Source: Paenibacillus cellulosilyticus | Lineage (GTDB): Bacteria > Bacillota > Bacilli > Paenibacillales > Paenibacillaceae | Assembly: GCF_003182255.1 (NCBI RefSeq) | Contig: NZ_QGTQ01000036.1 | Location: 1 to 64,000 of the forward strand | DNA: 64,000 nt | Direction of reading: 5' to 3' | Shown: positions 42,179-50,800 of the stretch, piece by piece | Numbering within the stretch: the stretch's first letter is position 1 | How the letters are laid out: each line of letters opens with the position of its first letter | Made by a program: the position numbers and the translations under genes | Notes under the pieces: model-generated | Told to the model about the DNA's origin: nothing | What the model saw: only the letters and a program-made list of their open reading frames with translations | The model's database searches: none

Positions 42179-42273
42179 TTATGTTGACTCTGAGTTGGGT
42201 AATGGCACCATCTCTCAGCTTAGCGCGAGTATTGTTAGGCGAACACGAACAACTTTCGGGGGGAAGGCTTAGT

Positions 42274-44832
42274 ATGGTTGCGAACAATGGCAAGTGGCTT
42301 AAAGTATCGGGTGCAATTGCAACGGTAGCGCTCGGAGCAGGATTGGCAATTTACTACGGTGGATCTGGTAATAACGCGAAGGACGAGGCCGCATCGACTT
42401 CACAGCCGGATCAGGCTGCTGAGCAGCAAACGGCAGCGGTAGAGACGGCCAGCGAGCCGTACAAGCTGACACTAGACGAGAGCAAGCCAGGCATTGCGAT
42501 CAGTCCGACGCTGTATGGCGCATTCTTCGAAGATATTAACCATGCCGGTGATGGCGGCTTATATGCCGAAATGTTGATGAACCGTTCGTTCGAGAACGCA
42601 GATTTGTCTGCGGAGAGCTGGTTGCTCTATACGAGTGGCGACGGGGAAGGTTCAATTGAGATAACGAAGGATAATCTTCTTAATAAAGCGCAGAAGCAGG
42701 CACTTGCGGTGAAGGTTGATAGCACAGCCCATAACGGCTGGGTCGGCGCAACGAATGGCGGTTTCTGGGGGCTGTCCGTTACGAAAGGAAAATCCTACAA
42801 GGTATCGTTCTACGCCAAAGCAAGCTCTGATTTCAACGGCAAGCTGCGCGTCAGCCTAGAAGATGCAGGACATACCGTTACATACGCAGAGCAAACAACG
42901 GAGGCGCTGTCGAACGATTGGAAGCTCTATACGCTAACATTGACGCCGGATACGGATGATACAGGTGCTTATTTCGTCATTTCGGCTAACACGACGGGTA
43001 CTTTCGCATTAGATGTGGTCTCTATGTTCCCGGATACATGGAACAACCGTGAGAACGGCATGAGAGCTGATCTTGCACAGATGGTAGCAGATATGAAGCC
43101 TTCCTTCCTTCGCTTTCCAGGCGGCTGCTTCATTGAAGGGGCGACGCAGGAGGATGCCTATTATTGGAAGGAGACGATCGGACCCGTTGAGGAACGTCCA
43201 GGCCACAACAACCTTTGGGGCTATCGGACGACGGACGGTCTTGGTTTCCATGAGTTTCTGCAATGGTCTGAAGACATGGGTGCCGAGCCGCTTTATGTGA
43301 CCAACGTCGGCATCTCCCACGATGGAAACCCGTACACGGATTATTCAACGACACCTATTGACGAGCTTGGCGTTTGGATTCAAGATGCACTGGACGCTAT
43401 TGAATATGCGAATGGTCCTGTGACGAGCAAATGGGGCGCTGAACGTGCTAAGAACGGGCACCCGGAACCTTTTAACCTCAAATATATTGAAGTCGGCAAC
43501 GAGAACAATTTCCAAATGAGCGAGTATGTACAGCGATATCCGCTGTTCTACAAAGCGATTAAGGAGAAGTACCCAGAAATTACGGTCATCTCGAACGCAG
43601 ACAATGCGGGTGAAAAGGTTGAGATGGTCGATGAGCACTACTACTTCGCACCCCAATGGTTCATGAACAATGCGGACAAGTATGACAGCTATGACCGCAG
43701 CGGCCCAGACATCTACGTTGGCGAATATGCGGTAACGATTGATGCAGGTACAGGCAATATGGCGGCTGCGCTTGGCGAAGCTGCATTCATGACGGGTATG
43801 GAACGTAACTCGGATATTGTCAAAATGGCTTCGTACGCGCCGCTGTTCGTCAATGTGAACGACCGTAAATGGAACCCGGATGCGATCGTATTTGATCATG
43901 CAACAAGCTATGGCACGCCTTCCTACTATGTACAGATGCTGTTCGGACAAAATAAGGGCGATACGCTCATTCCTGGTACGCTTACGGGTGGACCAAAGGC
44001 GGAACCTGCACCGATTAGTGGTGGCGTCGGTGTTGGGACTTGGGCAACGCAGGTCGAATATGATGATATTAAAGTAACATCCGCAGATGGTAAGAATGTA
44101 CTGCTAGAAGATTCGTTCAACCAGGACTCTGGTGCATGGCAGACGATGAACGGCGACTGGGCGGTTCAGGATGGCTCGTATGTGCAATCATCCGATCAGA
44201 CAGACGTACGCGCAACAGCAGGTGATGTGGATTGGTCCAATTATACGATGACGACGAGGGCGCGCAAGACCGGCGGCGCAGAGGGCATGCTCATCATGTT
44301 TGCGGTGAAGGACAGCGATAACTATTACTGGTGGAATCTCGGCGGATGGGGCAATACAAAGTCCGCAATCGAGAAGTCTGAAAGCGGCTCCAAATCACAG
44401 CTTGGAGAAGAATGGCCGCTTCGGATTAATGATGGGCAATGGTACAACATCCGAGTTGAAGTATCGGGCAGGACGATTCGATGCTACTTGGATGACCAGC
44501 TCATTCATGAAGTGACGGAAGAACCGGATGCAGGACCTATTTTCCACGTATCAGGAATCGACAAAGAAACGGGCGATACGATAATCAAGCTCGTTAATAC
44601 ATCAGAAAAGCAGCAGACGATGCACATTGATATTGCGGGCACGCAAAGTCCTATTGCGGACACTGCTGATGTTACTACACTGAAAGCAGATTCGCTTGAT
44701 GCAGAGAATTCACTTATGGAACCAACGCTTATTGCACCAGTGACATCCGTTTTATCGAATGTAGGAGAATCGTTTGATTACGCACTGGAGCCCTATTCTA
44801 TTACCGTTTTCCGGCTGCATCCTAAGAAATAA
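42274..44832 (+). CDS. Membrane-anchored GH51 alpha-L-arabinofuranosidase with nested LamG-like insert
   Basis: About 852 aa. An N-terminal anchor/signal is at ~8-27, an Ala/Gln/Thr linker to ~65, then ISPTLYGAFFEDINHAGDGGLYAEM, the GH51/GH-A opening. A CBM4/9-like insert is at ~105-255. The barrel has FLRFPGGCFIEG, acid/base Glu in EVGNENNF and nucleophile Glu in YVGEYAV. A ~165-residue LamG-like jelly roll (~590-755, DSFNQDSGAWQTMNGDW, then WYNIRVEVSG) interrupts the barrel and the C-terminal beta domain typical of GH51. It releases arabinose from arabinan or arabinogalactan outside the cell. Start ATG 42274 is set by GGGGGGAAGG; upstream in-frame ATGs lack one. Fits with the GH53 galactanase at the window end. 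Confidence 0.88.
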   Translation: MVANNGKWLKVSGAIATVALGAGLAIYYGGSGNNAKDEAASTSQPDQAAEQQTAAVETASEPYKLTLDESKPGIAISPTLYGAFFEDINHAGDGGLYAEMLMNRSFENADLSAESWLLYTSGDGEGSIEITKDNLLNKAQKQALAVKVDSTAHNGWVGATNGGFWGLSVTKGKSYKVSFYAKASSDFNGKLRVSLEDAGHTVTYAEQTTEALSNDWKLYTLTLTPDTDDTGAYFVISANTTGTFALDVVSMFPDTWNNRENGMRADLAQMVADMKPSFLRFPGGCFIEGATQEDAYYWKETIGPVEERPGHNNLWGYRTTDGLGFHEFLQWSEDMGAEPLYVTNVGISHDGNPYTDYSTTPIDELGVWIQDALDAIEYANGPVTSKWGAERAKNGHPEPFNLKYIEVGNENNFQMSEYVQRYPLFYKAIKEKYPEITVISNADNAGEKVEMVDEHYYFAPQWFMNNADKYDSYDRSGPDIYVGEYAVTIDAGTGNMAAALGEAAFMTGMERNSDIVKMASYAPLFVNVNDRKWNPDAIVFDHATSYGTPSYYVQMLFGQNKGDTLIPGTLTGGPKAEPAPISGGVGVGTWATQVEYDDIKVTSADGKNVLLEDSFNQDSGAWQTMNGDWAVQDGSYVQSSDQTDVRATAGDVDWSNYTMTTRARKTGGAEGMLIMFAVKDSDNYYWWNLGGWGNTKSAIEKSESGSKSQLGEEWPLRINDGQWYNIRVEVSGRTIRCYLDDQLIHEVTEEPDAGPIFHVSGIDKETGDTIIKLVNTSEKQQTMHIDIAGTQSPIADTADVTTLKADSLDAENSLMEPTLIAPVTSVLSNVGESFDYALEPYSITVFRLHPKK

Positions 44833-44847
44833 TTCTAAATTTATACT

Positions 44848-44895
44848 ACGGACCAACGCCGCATCCTGCAAATAGGGGATGGGGCGTTGGTCCGT
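44848..44895 (+). terminator. Long hairpin after the GH51 gene
   Basis: ACGGACCAACGCCGCATCC pairs nearly fully with GGATGGGGCGTTGGTCCGT around a 10-nt loop. The U-run is lacking, so it is a terminator-like or RNA-stabilising stem. Confidence 0.65.
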
Positions 44896-44984
44896 TATGC
44901 GCACAATTCGATGCTTTTTGTCGTGGGGGAACGCATGGATGGTGTCGTAAAATGGTAAGGCTGAGCGCAACATAATTGTGGTAA

Positions 44985-44990
44985 TTGCGG
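44985..44990 (+). promoter_or_regulatory. Single TTGCGG half-site upstream of the SpaB_C-like gene
   Basis: A perfect ComA-type half-site TTGCGG lies ~33 nt before a TATTAT (45023-45028). No second arm at the right spacing is seen, so this is weak. Confidence 0.3.
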
Positions 44991-45117
44991 TCCTGATATT
45001 CGGTTAGAAATGTTGAGAAATCTATTATGATAGAAACAGTTAAGTGAGAGCAAACATTGTGGGCAATAGATAATAGGCTGCTATTCATGCAGACAGAGAG
45101 AGAAGAGGGATGGAAGG

Positions 45118-46107
45118 ATGACGAACAGCCGATATGACGGCTGGAGGGCGCTGCATCTTTTTTGCCGCGGCACCAAGCTTCAGGAACATTTATTACTTGA
45201 TAAGTTATTGCTGCTCGTCATGCGTTTGCACGAGAAGGGCGAAGTGCGGAGCTGGTTTTATTCGAGATACTCTGGAGGCGGCGCCCATTTGCGTTTGAGG
45301 CTGTTCCGTCCGACAGAGCTTGCAATGAGACGACTGAGAGCCGCAGGGGAGCGGCTGCTGCTGAGCTTGCCTGATCGTCAGCGCGATGATGAGCTCGAGG
45401 ACTTGGACGTTCTTGACGCAAACCCATTCATGCTGCGTGAGGCGACTGTTGAATTGGACTTCGACAACTCGCGCACGGTGGAGTTCGCCTACGAGCCTGA
45501 ATTCGCTCGTTACGGCGGTGTTGCTGCTATGCCAATCAGCGAAAGGTTGTTCCAGCGCTCCAGCGAAACCTCGGCAGTCCTAATTAGTCAGACGCTTGGA
45601 AAACGCTCGCTTCGAATGGTGTCTGCTGTTAGCATCATGATCATCACCGCATCACGCTTTGGGGTGTTGAAAGAGGAGCTTCCTTCCTTCTTCGCTGCAT
45701 ATGCTGATTATTGGAGTGTCTTCCTGAATGCGAAGGAAGCGAAGCTTCAATATGATATGCAAGCAGCAGATGAAGCCCGCACATTATCTGCTCGTATCAC
45801 GTCGCAGTCACTAACCGGCAAAGAGCTTCCGCAGGACGATGTACTAGCAGCATGGTCGCTTATGGTAGCGGATGCGCACGCTAACCTCGAAGAGCTTGCG
45901 AATGCCGGTATGCTGCTTGTCCCTTATTCGGGCCAGACGGTTGCTCGACATGAAGATCGACTAGAAGCGATGCGGTCTATCGCTTGGTCTCATATACATA
46001 TGATGAATAACCGACTGGGTATGACGCCTTCCTATGAATACTACTTGGCAAGAGTCGCACAGCGGTTGTGCGAACTATCGAATATGATGGTGGATAAGAC
46101 CTCCTAA
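45118..46107 (+). CDS. Stand-alone SpaB_C-like (thiopeptide-type/lantibiotic dehydratase C-domain) protein
   Basis: A 329-aa protein matching the C-terminal domain of lantibiotic dehydratases and the thiopeptide-type bacteriocin biosynthesis domain. The opening has W-x-x-L-H-L-F, LLDKLLLLVMRLHEKGEVRSWFYSRYSGGGAHLRLRLF and a later MMNNRLGMTPSYEYYLARV end. In full-length LanB this domain eliminates glutamate from glutamylated Ser/Thr; in thiopeptide systems a related protein forms the pyridine ring. Here the glutamylation domain and a cyclase are absent. A terminator separates it from the quorum-sensing genes 210 nt downstream, but the position suggests a shared pathway. Substrate unknown. Confidence 0.75.
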   Translation: MTNSRYDGWRALHLFCRGTKLQEHLLLDKLLLLVMRLHEKGEVRSWFYSRYSGGGAHLRLRLFRPTELAMRRLRAAGERLLLSLPDRQRDDELEDLDVLDANPFMLREATVELDFDNSRTVEFAYEPEFARYGGVAAMPISERLFQRSSETSAVLISQTLGKRSLRMVSAVSIMIITASRFGVLKEELPSFFAAYADYWSVFLNAKEAKLQYDMQAADEARTLSARITSQSLTGKELPQDDVLAAWSLMVADAHANLEELANAGMLLVPYSGQTVARHEDRLEAMRSIAWSHIHMMNNRLGMTPSYEYYLARVAQRLCELSNMMVDKTS

Positions 46108-46145
46108 TGAACGATTCACATTCATGATGGGGCAAACATTAGACG

Positions 46146-46183
46146 AAGCCCCCTACGGCCTATAGGCTGTAGGGGGCTTTTTG
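46146..46183 (+). terminator. Terminator after the SpaB_C-like gene
   Basis: AAGCCCCCTAC pairs with GTAGGGGGCTT with GGCC/GGCT inner pairing, followed by TTTT. It makes the gene a separate unit from comQ. Confidence 0.88.
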
Positions 46184-46317
46184 TAGTTTGTAGTTCTGTT
46201 GCAGTATATGCGAATGTGACTAAGAGAGGGTTTTTCGGGTTTATCGCGAAATAAGTATCTATCATCGATGTGCGTGTCCCCATGACATTTGATAATAGAG
46301 GAGGTTAGTCCCTACCA

Positions 46318-47232
46318 ATGTCGACGGTGTTACAATCGGCAGCAGAGCTAATGCGCGTATGTACGGCGAAAGTATTTCATGATGAGGAGCTTCGATCGCT
46401 CGTAGACCAGTTCATTGAATACAAGCAGACTGAGGGCGGCGTGTTCGGGAAATTTGCATCTCTTCATTGTTCCATGTTCGGCGGTGATGACCAGCTATCG
46501 GCTGCAGCGGCGGCCGCGGTAGAGCTTATGATTCTGTCGCTTGATATTTATGATGACCTGCAGGACCAGGACAATGAGCTGGTACCATGGTCAGCAGTTC
46601 CTCCCTCTCTAGCGCTGAATGCGGCTATCGGACTACAGGCGTTGTCGGTCGATATTCTGATGGAGTTGTCGATCGCAACCAATCGCAAAATGGCCGCAGT
46701 GAATGCATTAAACAAAGGGATTCTAGGTGCTGTTAATGGTCAGCATGCGGATCTATTGAATGATGCGATGACTGAGGATGAATGCCTAGCGATGATTGAG
46801 AACAAATCAGGTGCGCTAGTCGCTGCCGCTTGTCTTGTCGGAACGGCGCTTGTGACGGACGACTATCATGAGATAATAAGGAGCTATGGTAAAGCAATAG
46901 GCGTTTCTGCACAAATTAATAACGACGTGGAAGGGGTTCAACGCTGGAGTACCCGCAATGATCTCATTGCGCGCAAGCAGACGCTTCCTATTCAATTCGT
47001 GCTGGAGCAGCAGACAGAAGAAGCGGCAGTCATACGCAGCTACTACGATGGTAATATAACAAGGGATGAACTGCTTATTAATAAAAGCAGCATTATGGAC
47101 TATATTCAGGGCTGTGGGTGCATCGAATACGCGCTCATTATAGGCAGATTGAAGCAGTACGAGGCAATGAATGCGATTGCCGAGCTGCCGGTGTCGGATG
47201 AATGGAGGGAGCAATTGCGTACCTTCCTGTAA
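46318..47232 (+). CDS. comQ: ComQ-like isoprenyl transferase
   Basis: A 304-aa member of the polyprenyl-synthase fold. The first Asp-rich motif is DDLQDQD (79-85, in LSLDIYDDLQDQDN). The second is reduced to NNDVEGV (~201-207), as in ComQ proteins, instead of DDxxD. In Bacillus subtilis ComQ processes and prenylates the ComX pheromone on a Trp. The gene order comQ-comX-comP-comA is preserved here. AGGAGG precedes ATG at a rather long spacing (~12 nt). Confidence is high because of the context. Confidence 0.9.
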   Translation: MSTVLQSAAELMRVCTAKVFHDEELRSLVDQFIEYKQTEGGVFGKFASLHCSMFGGDDQLSAAAAAAVELMILSLDIYDDLQDQDNELVPWSAVPPSLALNAAIGLQALSVDILMELSIATNRKMAAVNALNKGILGAVNGQHADLLNDAMTEDECLAMIENKSGALVAAACLVGTALVTDDYHEIIRSYGKAIGVSAQINNDVEGVQRWSTRNDLIARKQTLPIQFVLEQQTEEAAVIRSYYDGNITRDELLINKSSIMDYIQGCGCIEYALIIGRLKQYEAMNAIAELPVSDEWREQLRTFL

Positions 47233-47243
47233 CAAGCTGTAGA

Positions 47244-47255
47244 CCGCAACTGCGG
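47244..47255. promoter_or_regulatory. CCGCA-AC-TGCGG palindrome after comQ
   Basis: CCGCA and TGCGG arms are two nt apart, in the reverse arrangement of a ComA box. It may supply half-sites or fold as a small hairpin. Confidence 0.35.
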
Positions 47256-47320
47256 ATTGTGTTAGGGAACGCCATAAAAGCCGTAAGCCACAACGCAACG
47301 AGATGGCGGACAACACGCAA

Positions 47321-47341
47321 TGCGGATGCGGTTTCTCGCAG
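47321..47341 (+). promoter_or_regulatory. ComA-box-like inverted repeat upstream of comX
   Basis: ATGCGG-TTTC-TCGCAG (47326-47341) follows the TTGCGG-N4-CCGCAA layout with 9 of 12 matches. An extra TGCGG half-site directly precedes it (47321-47325). An extended -10, TGATATAAT (47373-47381), lies ~42 nt beyond the box centre with a poor -35, which fits an activated promoter. Confidence 0.6.
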
Positions 47342-47434
47342 TATGGATTACGATGCAAGCTTGTCCTATCCATGATATAATTCTACATAAGAAGATAAAT
47401 CAAGAAGATATTGATATAAAGGTGGTCATAGACG

Positions 47435-47617
47435 ATGCTTAAGAATGCTATCGCCCAACTGAAGCAGAATCAAGAAATGATGAGTCAGTTCCTGCAAGGG
47501 CGCGTCGCGCTCGCCGGTGTAAGCGCTGCAGAGCAGCGAGCATTGCACGACATTATGAGTGGCCAACAAACGGCTAAAGAACAAGTGCGCAACCTTACGT
47601 GGTGGGCGGGGACCTAA
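47435..47617 (+). CDS. comX: ComX-like pheromone precursor (60 aa)
   Basis: A 60-residue peptide between comQ and comP. It has a hydrophilic helical leader and a short C-terminal segment, VRNLTWWAGT, with Trp56 and Trp57. Known ComX precursors are 55-73 residues and carry the prenylated Trp three to four residues from the end, so Trp57 is the likely modified residue. AAAGGTGG lies 9 nt before ATG. The identification rests on position, length and the Trp-containing end; ComX sequences themselves are hardly conserved. The mature form would be the last ~6-10 residues. Confidence 0.82.
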   Translation: MLKNAIAQLKQNQEMMSQFLQGRVALAGVSAAEQRALHDIMSGQQTAKEQVRNLTWWAGT

Positions 47618-47634
47618 TCGGATAGCACTAACGG

Positions 47635-47662
47635 GCCGGTAGTGTGGACTTCCACATGCCGG
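47635..47662 (+). terminator. Attenuator-like hairpin between comX and comP
   Basis: GCCGG-TA-GTGTGGA pairs with TCCACA-T-GCCGGC around CT. There is no strong U-run. It may lower comP/comA transcription or stabilise the comX 3' end. Confidence 0.55.
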
Positions 47663-47690
47663 CTAAGCTTGTTTAAGGAGTAATATCCCT

Positions 47691-50048
47691 ATGACGAACA
47701 GAAAAAATAGATCATGGATTGTTTTGTTCATTATGCTTATACTAGCCGGCTGGTTTACGATCCTGCAGTTCACCGTTCCATACATAGGAATTGATTCGAA
47801 GCTTTCGAATGGCAAATGGATAGTTACTTATACAGACCCAGAATCGTGGGGTGCAAAGGCAGGTATCCGCGTAGGGGATATTATAACGAAGGTTGATTCT
47901 CTGCCTCTTGATAAAGAGAGCTTAACGAAGTTCTACGGTATCTTAAGTGCAAGAAGCGTCGAAGTTATCCGTAACGGTCAGGAGATGAGGTTTGATTTCA
48001 CTGACTTTCACAAACAGCCTGTATCTTTCAATCAGACCGTCATTCCAATGGCGTCTTTTATTTTGTTATTTGCTTTTTCCTCGTTCATCGTTTACAAGAA
48101 GCCTGACGATCGTTCGGCTTTTTTATTAATATTGTTTCTAATGTCAGTCGCGATCGGCTATTTGGCAGCTGGCGGCAATGCGAGAGCGGATGTATTCTCA
48201 GGCGTCATTATGAAGTTAATGTTGACTTTTGCTCCCGTATTTTTTCTTCATTTTTTACGTTATTATTTTAGTAAGCTAGGCATCCATGTCATCCATCAAG
48301 CTGCTATATACGCCAGCTATGTTCTGGTCTCCGTCTGGAATCTATTTATCTTAATCCAAGTATATAACGTATTCTCGTTCCTTCAGGCGCCAAGCAGCAC
48401 TTCGAGAGTGGCGTTGGCAGTCTTCATAGCCGGGATGGCAATTGCGCTGCTTGTCCAAGTTCGAATGTACATTCGTTACCGCAATACAACGCATCAGGCG
48501 CTGCTGAAGTATATGATGCTCGGTAACATAGGGTCCTTTCTGCCATTGATTCTTTTTGTGGGACTACCATTTTTATTGAATAGCGACAATATTATTAATC
48601 CAGGCGTTGCATGTTCCTTCCTCTTGCTGCTGCCCCTGACCTACTTGTACTTAGTCGCTTCCAACCAACTGCTAGATATCGAGTTTATCGTAAGTCGGCT
48701 GCGATATTTCTGCTTGATCGGTCTGCTCCCGACGCTGCTCATCTCGATTGGAATAGGTCTTGCCTTCGCAGAGCGAGGCATTCATACGCTTCAGTGGATG
48801 CAAGTCATTTTGGTCGTCTACGTGTCGACCGTATTGACGTTTTATCTGAAGGAAGTGCTAGATCGCAAATTCCGCAACAAGGTTATCAAAGGCGTGCATC
48901 AGTTCGAGAAGAGCTTGGAGAGCTTCTCGCACAGGGTAGCCAGCGTAATGAAGGTAAGCGATCTGGAACTGTGTCTGATGGATGAGCTGTTCGGATTGCT
49001 GCCGATTCAATCGGTTGGTTTCATCGATCGTGATCTGGAAGGCAACGTCATTACATTGAAGCGGAGCCGCGGCGATATTCCACTCGAACTGCTGCTTCCC
49101 CAGCTTCAATGTGGGTTGCTGCGAATGAGCGCCGGTGATAGTATCAAGACGAAATACGGCAACTGCTATATGATCGGACAAGGCCAAGGAACGCAGCATT
49201 TAGTGTGGATTAGTGATAAAGAGAATCATATGGAGTACAACCATGATGAGAAGGTGTGGCTCCGTACGATTATTACGTATGCCGGCTTTGTTCATCAGAA
49301 CTTGCAATTAATTGAGGGCCTGGTTCAGGATCTTGATTCAAAGAAAGGCGAGAAGACGCCGCCATGGGTACTGCGGCTGTTGTTCCGTCTGTCTGAGAAG
49401 GAACGCCGCAAGCTGGCGAGCGATCTGCATGATTCGGCATTGCAGGACCAGCTGTTATGGTATCGCAAGCTGGAGGCGATTACGAACGACGATGCAATGC
49501 TCCCACAAGCAACAAGAGCAAGCCTCGGAGATATTCGAGAAGGGTTGCTGGACGTTATTCACCAGATCCGCGAGACGTGCAACGAGCTTCGACCGCCTTT
49601 CCTCAAAGAGATGGGGGCTATTGAAGCGATCGAGAATTTGTGCACGCACGCGCAGTTGAACGCGAACTATACGATTACGTTTAATCATCAAGATTTCCGG
49701 ATGGAGATGGACGATGAATATGTTCTGACGCTTTATCGAATTACGCAGGAGCTGCTGCGCAACGGCATGAAGCACTCTAAGGCAACGCATGTCGACCTCT
49801 CCCTGCATTATGAGCAGCAGTGCGTTCGATATTGCTATCGAGATAATGGAATTGGCATGGAGATGGACAGGCTGCAATCGTCCTTTCAGCATATGGGATT
49901 GTCTGGTATACGCGAGCGGGTATCCGGCCTTGAAGGTGAGACTTATTACCGTACTGCGCCAGGCGAAGGGCTGGAGGTTGAAATTATCCTTCCGCTACCT
50001 GATGAGGAAAGCTGCGAGTACCAGACTGGTAAGGAGGAATCTGCATGA
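47691..50048 (+). CDS. comP: ComP-like sensor histidine kinase
   Basis: A 785-aa receptor kinase. TM1 is at ~9-29, a PDZ-like extracellular domain at ~45-100 (AKAGIRVGDIITKVDSLPL), about seven more helices at ~118-395 with the ComP-like YLAAGGNAR and ASNQLLDIEFIVSRLRYF segments, and a GAF-like linker. The HisKA_3 helix SEKERRKLASDLHDSALQDQLLWYRKLE carries the phospho-acceptor His, followed by IRETCNELRPPFLKEMG and a HATPase domain with DNGIGM and MGLSGIRERV. The order and these segments match B. subtilis ComP. It should sense modified ComX and phosphorylate ComA, whose start overlaps its stop (ATGA). Confidence 0.95.
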   Translation: MTNRKNRSWIVLFIMLILAGWFTILQFTVPYIGIDSKLSNGKWIVTYTDPESWGAKAGIRVGDIITKVDSLPLDKESLTKFYGILSARSVEVIRNGQEMRFDFTDFHKQPVSFNQTVIPMASFILLFAFSSFIVYKKPDDRSAFLLILFLMSVAIGYLAAGGNARADVFSGVIMKLMLTFAPVFFLHFLRYYFSKLGIHVIHQAAIYASYVLVSVWNLFILIQVYNVFSFLQAPSSTSRVALAVFIAGMAIALLVQVRMYIRYRNTTHQALLKYMMLGNIGSFLPLILFVGLPFLLNSDNIINPGVACSFLLLLPLTYLYLVASNQLLDIEFIVSRLRYFCLIGLLPTLLISIGIGLAFAERGIHTLQWMQVILVVYVSTVLTFYLKEVLDRKFRNKVIKGVHQFEKSLESFSHRVASVMKVSDLELCLMDELFGLLPIQSVGFIDRDLEGNVITLKRSRGDIPLELLLPQLQCGLLRMSAGDSIKTKYGNCYMIGQGQGTQHLVWISDKENHMEYNHDEKVWLRTIITYAGFVHQNLQLIEGLVQDLDSKKGEKTPPWVLRLLFRLSEKERRKLASDLHDSALQDQLLWYRKLEAITNDDAMLPQATRASLGDIREGLLDVIHQIRETCNELRPPFLKEMGAIEAIENLCTHAQLNANYTITFNHQDFRMEMDDEYVLTLYRITQELLRNGMKHSKATHVDLSLHYEQQCVRYCYRDNGIGMEMDRLQSSFQHMGLSGIRERVSGLEGETYYRTAPGEGLEVEIILPLPDEESCEYQTGKEESA

Positions 50049-50710
50049 TTCGTGTACTGTTGGTTGACGATCATCCTTCCGTTGGCGAAGGTACAAAGCA
50101 TATGATTGAGCAAGATCCGGACATTCAAGTTACGATTGTATTCTCCGGCATCGAAGCATTGGAGCGCATAGAGCAGAGCATGTTTGACGTGATGCTGTTC
50201 GACTTGAATATGCCGGTCATTAGCGGTCTAGAGTTGACCAAGCGGGTTATCGCGTCTGATCCGGATGCTGTAGTGTTGATCTATACAGGCTATGATCTGG
50301 CGACGCACTACAATATGCTGCTTGACGCTGGTGTTTCAGGATTTATTAGCAAAGCGTCTACTCGTGAGCAATTAATCACGGCGATTCGCTGCGCATTGCG
50401 CGGTGAAGCCGTTGTGCCCGTACAGCTGCTTAAGCAGCTTCGTCGCAGTGAAGTTCGCTTTCAGCAGTCGGACGGGAAGGTTATCGAAGAGGTATCGATT
50501 AACGAGAAGGAACAGCTTATTTTGCGCGAAGTGGCGACAGGTGGAAGCAATAAGGAAATTGCGGCGAAGCTGTTCATGAGCCAGCGGACGGTCGAATACA
50601 ACCTGACTCGCATCTTCGAGAAGCTGAACGTTCGCTCACGGTCGGAGGCGATTGTTGAAGCGGGCCGTCTTGGACTTATTAATGAACGTGATATTACGTA
50701 TAATGTATAA
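50045..50710 (+). CDS. comA: ComA-like response regulator
   Basis: A 221-aa NarL-type regulator. The receiver (~1-120) has VDDHPSVGEGTK, phospho-Asp in VMLFDLNMP, and IYTGYD; these are close to ComA's DDHPAVMEGTK and VYTGYE. The LuxR HTH (~150-210) reads NKEIAAKLFMSQRTVEYNLTRIFEKLNVRSRSEAI, near-identical in pattern to ComA. ComA activates comX-linked outputs in Bacillus by binding TTGCGG-N4-CCGCAA. Two such boxes are found here, before comX and before the ABC transporter. Terminator directly after. Confidence 0.95.
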   Translation: MIRVLLVDDHPSVGEGTKHMIEQDPDIQVTIVFSGIEALERIEQSMFDVMLFDLNMPVISGLELTKRVIASDPDAVVLIYTGYDLATHYNMLLDAGVSGFISKASTREQLITAIRCALRGEAVVPVQLLKQLRRSEVRFQQSDGKVIEEVSINEKEQLILREVATGGSNKEIAAKLFMSQRTVEYNLTRIFEKLNVRSRSEAIVEAGRLGLINERDITYNV

Positions 50711-50725
50711 CTTTTATTAAGGAAG

Positions 50726-50770
50726 AAACGTCTATTATCATGGCTATGAAGCTGGTAATAGACGTTTTTG
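50726..50770 (+). terminator. Terminator after comA
   Basis: AAACGTCTATTA pairs with TAATAGACGTTT around an 18-nt loop, followed by TT. It isolates the exporter operon from comPA. Confidence 0.88.
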
Positions 50771-50800
50771 CATGTAGGGATGTAGAACAGAGCAACTCTG

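Noticed and set aside
42181-42273. N-terminal extension of the GH51 frame
   Set aside because: The upstream ATGs lack a ribosome binding site and lie in the promoter/operator region; GGGGGGAAGG fits ATG 42274 and restores a normal anchor sequence.
46199-46214. ComA-box-like TTGCAG-TATA-TGCGAA upstream of comQ
   Set aside because: Only 9 of 12 positions match and no good -10 follows at the distance seen at comX and the exporter, so it is left out of the feature list.
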